Made by a program: the position numbers and the translations under genes
The notes under the pieces: generated by a model
Database searches by the model: none
The model's input: the letters and a program-made list of their open reading frames with translations, nothing else
Told to the model about the DNA's origin: nothing
NCBI RefSeq assembly: GCF_014253065.1
Contig: NZ_JACLZK010000001.1
Span: forward strand, 124,001 to 188,000
Source of the DNA: Campylobacter massiliensis
GTDB lineage: Bacteria > Campylobacterota > Campylobacteria > Campylobacterales > Campylobacteraceae
Reading direction: 5' to 3'
DNA: 64,000 bases
Part shown: piece by piece, positions 60,161-64,000 of the stretch
Numbering within the stretch: the stretch's first letter is position 1
How the letters are laid out: every line of letters starts with the position of its first letter

Positions 60161-61216
60161 ATGAAAAAGTTTTTAGCGGTTTTGGCTGCTTTTGGCTTAG
60201 CGCTAAGCGCGAATGCAGCGGACAAAACCTATAAGCTAAAGCTAGCTAGCACCTGGGAGAGTACGACTCCGGTTTTGGGCGACGCGGCGAAAGAATTTAA
60301 GCGCGTAGTCGAGACGCTAAGCGATGGCAGGCTAGAGGTGAGGATAGACTATCCGTCTAAGCATAAGGCGCCGTTTGGTATCCTAGATTTTGTTAAAGGT
60401 GGTCAGTACGATATCGGCTATACTGCATCCTACTACTACAAGGGCAAGGATGCAAACACTATGTTTTTTACAGCCGTGCCTTTTGGTATGACTGCAGGCG
60501 AACTACGCGCATGGTATGAGTTTGGCGGCGGCAAGCAGCTAGAAGAAAAAGTTTACGATAAATACAACATCAAAGTCTTTAACGCTGGCGACACAGGCAC
60601 GCAAATGGGCGGTTGGTTTAAAAAAGAGATCAAAAGCGTAGAGGATCTAAAAGGCCTAAAAATCAGGATCCCTGGCTTTGGCGGCGAGGTTATGGCGCGC
60701 GTGGGAGCGACGATAAACACGATCCCGACCGGCGAGCTATATATGGCGCTTGAGATGGGCACGATCGACTCGGTCGAGTGGGTGAGCCCTGCGTTTGATA
60801 TGGGCTTAGGCTTTCACAAGATCGCCAAATACTACTACACGGGCTGGCAAGAGCCGAGCGGCCAAACTCAGTTTTTCGTAAACAAAAAGACCTACGAGAA
60901 GCTGCCTGCCGACCTTCAGGCTGTGATCGAGGCTGCGGCTAATCAAGTAGCTAGCATGCTAAATACGCGCTCGTTCTTTGATAACGCCGAATACTGGGCA
61001 AAGATGAAAGCGGAGTATCCGGACATCGAGGTTCGCTCGTTCCCGCAGGACGTCATGGATGCGCTTAGAAAAGCAAGCGACGAAATCCTAGACGAAGAGG
61101 CGGCGAAGGATCCGCTATTTAAGGAGATTTTGGACTCTCAAAGAGCGTTTTTGGCTAAAGCTCGCGAGTGGACAAAGATTTCCGAGTTCTCATATATCCA
61201 AAAAACTACGAAATAA
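60161..61216 (+). CDS. TRAP transporter periplasmic binding protein (DctP family)
   Basis: A 351-residue binding protein with signal peptide (cleavage after SANA, about residue 19). The family Arg and helix region lies in VEDLKGLKIRIPGFGGEVMARVGAT, followed by ALEMGTIDSVEWVSP, typical of DctP proteins for organic or keto acids. AAGGAG precedes ATG 60,161. No DctQ or DctM gene follows; the next gene is recR on the other strand. Its membrane partners must lie elsewhere. Confidence 0.92.
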   Translation: MKKFLAVLAAFGLALSANAADKTYKLKLASTWESTTPVLGDAAKEFKRVVETLSDGRLEVRIDYPSKHKAPFGILDFVKGGQYDIGYTASYYYKGKDANTMFFTAVPFGMTAGELRAWYEFGGGKQLEEKVYDKYNIKVFNAGDTGTQMGGWFKKEIKSVEDLKGLKIRIPGFGGEVMARVGATINTIPTGELYMALEMGTIDSVEWVSPAFDMGLGFHKIAKYYYTGWQEPSGQTQFFVNKKTYEKLPADLQAVIEAAANQVASMLNTRSFFDNAEYWAKMKAEYPDIEVRSFPQDVMDALRKASDEILDEEAAKDPLFKEILDSQRAFLAKAREWTKISEFSYIQKTTK

Positions 61217-61243
61217 CTTCTCGTCGCTCGTTTCGGGCGGCTT

Positions 61244-61279
61244 AAATTTACGGCCTTCGGGTCGTAAATTTCTCTTTTT
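61244..61279 (+). terminator. terminator after the TRAP binding-protein gene
   Basis: AAATTTACG (61,244-61,252) pairs with CGTAAATTT (61,263-61,271), with GCC-TTC-GGG-like closing bases inside, followed by CTCTTTTTA. It lies 28 bases past the stop. Confidence 0.65.
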
Positions 61280-61493
61280 ATTCTTTGATGTGTATGTCAA
61301 ATTTGATTTTCGCATTACGTGCTAAATTTGAGTCGCTGTAAATTTGATCAGTTTTGGCGGCGGGTTAAATTTGAAGCGGTTTATTCGTATGAAATGTGAT
61401 GGAAATTGGTTCGCCCAATCTTAAATTTAGACTTGAGCTAATTTAAAAAGGTACCGTTAAATCGATAAAAAGCTTCGTGTGCCCGACTTAAAT

Positions 61494-62066
61494 TTACAGC
61501 TCAGTTCTGCTATCAAGCGCTTTCATAAGCGAGAGAAGGTCGATGTTTTCGAGATTTACGCCTGTGGGTACACCCTGGGCTATCTTGCTAAATTTGACGC
61601 CCAAACCACTTAGCTTATCCTCTATAAACACCATCACGGCATCGCTGCTAAGCCCCGGCGTGAGCGCGAAAATGATCTCGGTTACACCGTTTTGCTCTAT
61701 GATTGTACGCAGTTTTTCGGTTTGTTCCGGCGTTATCTCTTCTAGCACAAAGTAGCGCCCGCGATAGATCGCGCTTTGCTCGAAAACTAGGATATCCTTT
61801 GGGCTTTCGACGACGGCTAGCAGCTCTTTATCTCGCGTTTCGTCGCTGCAAATATCGCAAATCTCATCCTCGCTAAGCCCGCCGCAAATTTGACATTTGC
61901 CCGTAAATCTTACGGCGTCCTCGATGCTTTGAGCGAGCTTTAGCCCTCCGAAGCTATCCTTTAGGCATACGTGATAGGCGTAGCGCTGGGCGGACTTTTT
62001 GCCGACGCCGGGCAGCTGCTCAAAGGCCGCTACGAGCTCGTTAAATTTCTCAAGCCCTTTTTTCAA
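61494..62066 (-). CDS. recR: recombination protein RecR
   Basis: A 190-residue RecR of the RecFOR pathway. The helix-hairpin-helix QLPGVGKKSAQRYAYHV, the zinc finger CQICGGLSEDEICDIC (about 54-69) and the Toprim domain with LLAVVESPKDILVFE are in order. TTG 62,066 (KKGLEKFNEL) is preferred over ATG 62,117: it matches the length of other Campylobacter RecR proteins and has GGAAAG upstream. It overlaps the end of the histidine kinase gene by 17 bases. Confidence 0.92.
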   Translation of the reverse strand: MKKGLEKFNELVAAFEQLPGVGKKSAQRYAYHVCLKDSFGGLKLAQSIEDAVRFTGKCQICGGLSEDEICDICSDETRDKELLAVVESPKDILVFEQSAIYRGRYFVLEEITPEQTEKLRTIIEQNGVTEIIFALTPGLSSDAVMVFIEDKLSGLGVKFSKIAQGVPTGVNLENIDLLSLMKALDSRTEL

Positions 62067-63303
62067 CGCTTTCCTTTGGATTGGTGCAAATTTTAAATGA
62101 GTGATAGCCGTCTTCATATGAGTATTTTAGGCTAAATTTGTGCATGCGGCAGATGTGGTCGATGATGTAAAGTCCTAGCCCCATGCCGCTGCTTTTGGTG
62201 CCCTTTTCGCGGATGAAGGCTTGCATGTAGTACTCGATAGGATTTTGTAGCAGTTGGCCTAGATTTCTCACGACGATACCGTCTGCGTCGCAGATAACCT
62301 GTGCTTTTTTGTCGTCGGCGTACTTTAGGGCGTTATCTATGAGATTTTTTATCGCGAGCGAAAAGAGCCCAAAATCCACGCGTAGCAAGATATCTCGGCG
62401 GATATCTACGCTCACTTTTTCTTCAAATTTATCGAGCATCAGCATGTCGCGCGCTTGGTCAAGGATGTTTGAAAAGTACGACTCCTGATAGTTTAGCGCG
62501 TAGTTTTTGGATAGTAGCTGCTCGATCTTGCCAAACTCGTTTATGAGCATATCTAGCCGCTCAAATATCGCTATCAAGCGGGTTTTGTGCGTAGGATTTT
62601 GCACCATCTCGGAGACTATGCGGCCTTTACCGATCGGCGTTTTTAGCTCGTGCATGATCGTGCGTAAAAACAGCTGCCTAGAGCGCAAAAGCTCCCTGAT
62701 CTTGCTAGCTGCGGCGTCAAATTCTATCGCGACCTTGGCGATCTCGTCGTCGGAGTCGGGTTTGGCGATATTTACGTCCATGTTTCCGGCGCCAAATTTC
62801 CTGATATCAGAGCTTAGTTTTTTAAGCGGCATCAGCGACTTCATCACCGAAACGTAAAGCGACACCAAAAGCGCCGTCGTGAGGATAAAACCAACCCAAA
62901 TCGGATCGTTTATATTTTTCGTATCGTCGCTTTCTAGTAAAATTTGAAACGAAGGATTTTTGATCTGCAAGTACAAACTATCCTGAAAAAGCAGCGACTG
63001 AAATAGTCCCAGCTGCGTTTGCTTGGCAAAGACCGTCTTGCCGGTGCTTATGACGTTTGCGACGGTTTTGTCGCTCTTGACGTAAGTTAGTCCGAAATTT
63101 CTAAAATAATTAGTCAAATCGCTAGGCGGATTTGACTTTTCGTATGAGGCGATGAGGTAGTTTATCGCGTTTAGCTGCTTATTTTTTATCTTTTCTAGCG
63201 CGTTATCCAGCTGCATGCTCGCAAACGTGTAGAACAAGATACAAACAAGAGAAAACGCTAGCGCGAAAACTACCGATATCTTCGTGGTTAAGGAGTATCT
63301 CAT
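62050..63303 (-). CDS. sensor histidine kinase, ArsS/CprS-like
   Basis: A 417-residue membrane kinase: membrane segments at about 8-30 and 137-158, a periplasmic sensor between them, HAMP-like linker, the phospho-acceptor helix with MHELKTPIGKGRIV (His near 223) and a compact ATPase domain ending with GMGLGLYIIDHICRMH. The G2 box is MGLGLY. It overlaps its response regulator by ATGA and matches the ArsRS (Helicobacter) and CprRS (C. jejuni) type by layout and partner. The signal is unknown; ArsS senses acid in H. pylori. Confidence 0.9.
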   Translation of the reverse strand: MRYSLTTKISVVFALAFSLVCILFYTFASMQLDNALEKIKNKQLNAINYLIASYEKSNPPSDLTNYFRNFGLTYVKSDKTVANVISTGKTVFAKQTQLGLFQSLLFQDSLYLQIKNPSFQILLESDDTKNINDPIWVGFILTTALLVSLYVSVMKSLMPLKKLSSDIRKFGAGNMDVNIAKPDSDDEIAKVAIEFDAAASKIRELLRSRQLFLRTIMHELKTPIGKGRIVSEMVQNPTHKTRLIAIFERLDMLINEFGKIEQLLSKNYALNYQESYFSNILDQARDMLMLDKFEEKVSVDIRRDILLRVDFGLFSLAIKNLIDNALKYADDKKAQVICDADGIVVRNLGQLLQNPIEYYMQAFIREKGTKSSGMGLGLYIIDHICRMHKFSLKYSYEDGYHSFKICTNPKESVEKRA

Positions 63304-63971
63304 CCTATGAGTTTATAGCCTATTCCGCGTACCGAAAATATATGTTTAGGCGCTTTTGAGCTGTCGCCGATTTTGGTTCTTAGTCTGCCGATGATGACGT
63401 CTAGGCTCTTTGAGTCCTTGTCTTTTAAGCTTTTGCAGTTATAAACTAGCTGCTCTCGAGAAACCGAAAAGCTGTGCTGTTTGATAAGATAGCTCAAAAT
63501 CTCATACTCGGCCGGCGTTAGCGTTAGGCTTTCGTTGTTGTAGTAGATTTCGTGTCTGCGCTCGTCTATCCTAAATAGCGTATCTACGACCTCTTCTTGT
63601 ACTTCGTTGGTCTTTTTGTAGCGGCGGATTAGGCTCATGATGCGCGCGTACATTTCCTTTGGATCGTACGGTTTTGGCAGATAGTCGTCCGCGCCTAGCT
63701 GCAACCCTACGACCTTATCGCTGATATCGCTGCGAGCAGAAGAGATGATGATAGGGATGTTGTATTTGCTACGGATCTCTTTACACACCTCTAGGCCGTC
63801 CATGCCTGGTAGTGTAAGGTCTAGGATAAGCAGGTCGAAATTTTTTACTCCGGCGCTTAGTCCCAAATAAGGATCTTCGAAATTTGTTACTTTTATATTA
63901 AAATCGCTCAAGTACTCGGATAGGATTTGCGCGAATTCCGGATCGTCTTCAATCATTAAAACATTAATCAT
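63300..63971 (-). CDS. OmpR-family response regulator, ArsR/CprR-like
   Basis: A 223-residue regulator. The receiver domain (about 1-115) has the acidic pair MIEDDPEF, the phospho-acceptor Asp in LLILDLTLPGMDG (near residue 51), the Thr/Ser switch in IIISSARSD and LGADDYLPKPYDPKE. The DNA-binding winged helix (about 130-222) ends with DVIIGRLRTKIGD and ISVRGIGYKL-like FSVRGIGYKL. It is close to H. pylori ArsR in these blocks. It is the first gene of a regulator-kinase-recR transcript. Confidence 0.93.
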   Translation of the reverse strand: MINVLMIEDDPEFAQILSEYLSDFNIKVTNFEDPYLGLSAGVKNFDLLILDLTLPGMDGLEVCKEIRSKYNIPIIISSARSDISDKVVGLQLGADDYLPKPYDPKEMYARIMSLIRRYKKTNEVQEEVVDTLFRIDERRHEIYYNNESLTLTPAEYEILSYLIKQHSFSVSREQLVYNCKSLKDKDSKSLDVIIGRLRTKIGDSSKAPKHIFSVRGIGYKLIG

Positions 63972-64000
63972 TTTAAGCCTTTCAAATAGATTTAACGAAA

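Overview
The window reads as a chromosomal piece of a Campylobacter, most likely one of the oral, hydrogen/formate-using species (C. rectus, C. showae or C. curvus type) rather than the C. jejuni group. This rests on protein content, on gene order recalled from C. jejuni (gatC-cvpA-fur-lysS-glyA-DUF1882-SPOR-aroE; coaX next to a lipoprotein gene; murD-mraY facing gpmI; eptC-dgkA; murC-mutS2), on a base composition well above that of C. jejuni, and on host intergenic DNA crowded with the palindrome AAATTT. The species call is an inference.

Layout. 1-8,321: end of an unknown gene, an acyl-CoA thioesterase, a cytoplasmic FdhF-type formate dehydrogenase that reads an in-frame TGA as selenocysteine (SECIS hairpin visible), then an iron-complex ABC importer operon with a secreted tannase-like esterase in the middle. 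8,735-17,824: gdhA, a small zinc-ribbon protein, an EI24 membrane protein, dUTPase, small conserved proteins, eptC-dgkA (lipid A/flagellar phosphoethanolamine and diacylglycerol recycling) and a Bcr/CflA efflux pump.

18,112-35,875: an integrated element of about 17.8 kb lying between a 15-bp repeat of the tRNA-Phe 3' end (attL) and the intact tRNA-Phe gene (attR). It has a P4-type tyrosine integrase, two AlpA-like regulators (one needing a -1 frameshift at a slippery heptamer), a KilAC antirepressor, a Rep-like protein, a non-coding 1.1-kb region with iterons, a divergent XRE-like regulator with four operators at an exact 32-bp period, a row of small phage-like proteins including a possible small-terminase-like HTH protein, three related structured RNAs and a toxin-antitoxin-RhuM operon. 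No capsid, tail, relaxase or secretion genes are present, so it looks like a phage satellite or integrated plasmid. A strongly AT-rich cargo block (type IIG restriction-modification, a double-HTH regulator, an IS1595-type transposase) sits between the integrase and attR. The element carries a private motif, GATGAGGTT, roughly once per kilobase, on both strands and in coding and non-coding DNA.

35,862-64,000: core chromosome. Peptidoglycan genes (murD, mraY, murC), gpmI, mutS2, a LysE exporter, a GGDEF/EAL protein with a degenerate GGDEF site, an operon from a YfgM-like protein through a BamB-like lipoprotein to coaX and hisG, the gatC-pilT-cvpA-fur-lysS-glyA-aroE cluster, pyk, an orphan TRAP binding protein, recR and an ArsRS/CprRS-type two-component system. 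Two non-coding repeat structures, one shared between 14,141 and 44,332 and one with 24-bp terminal inverted repeats at 44,466-44,744, are unexplained by any gene.
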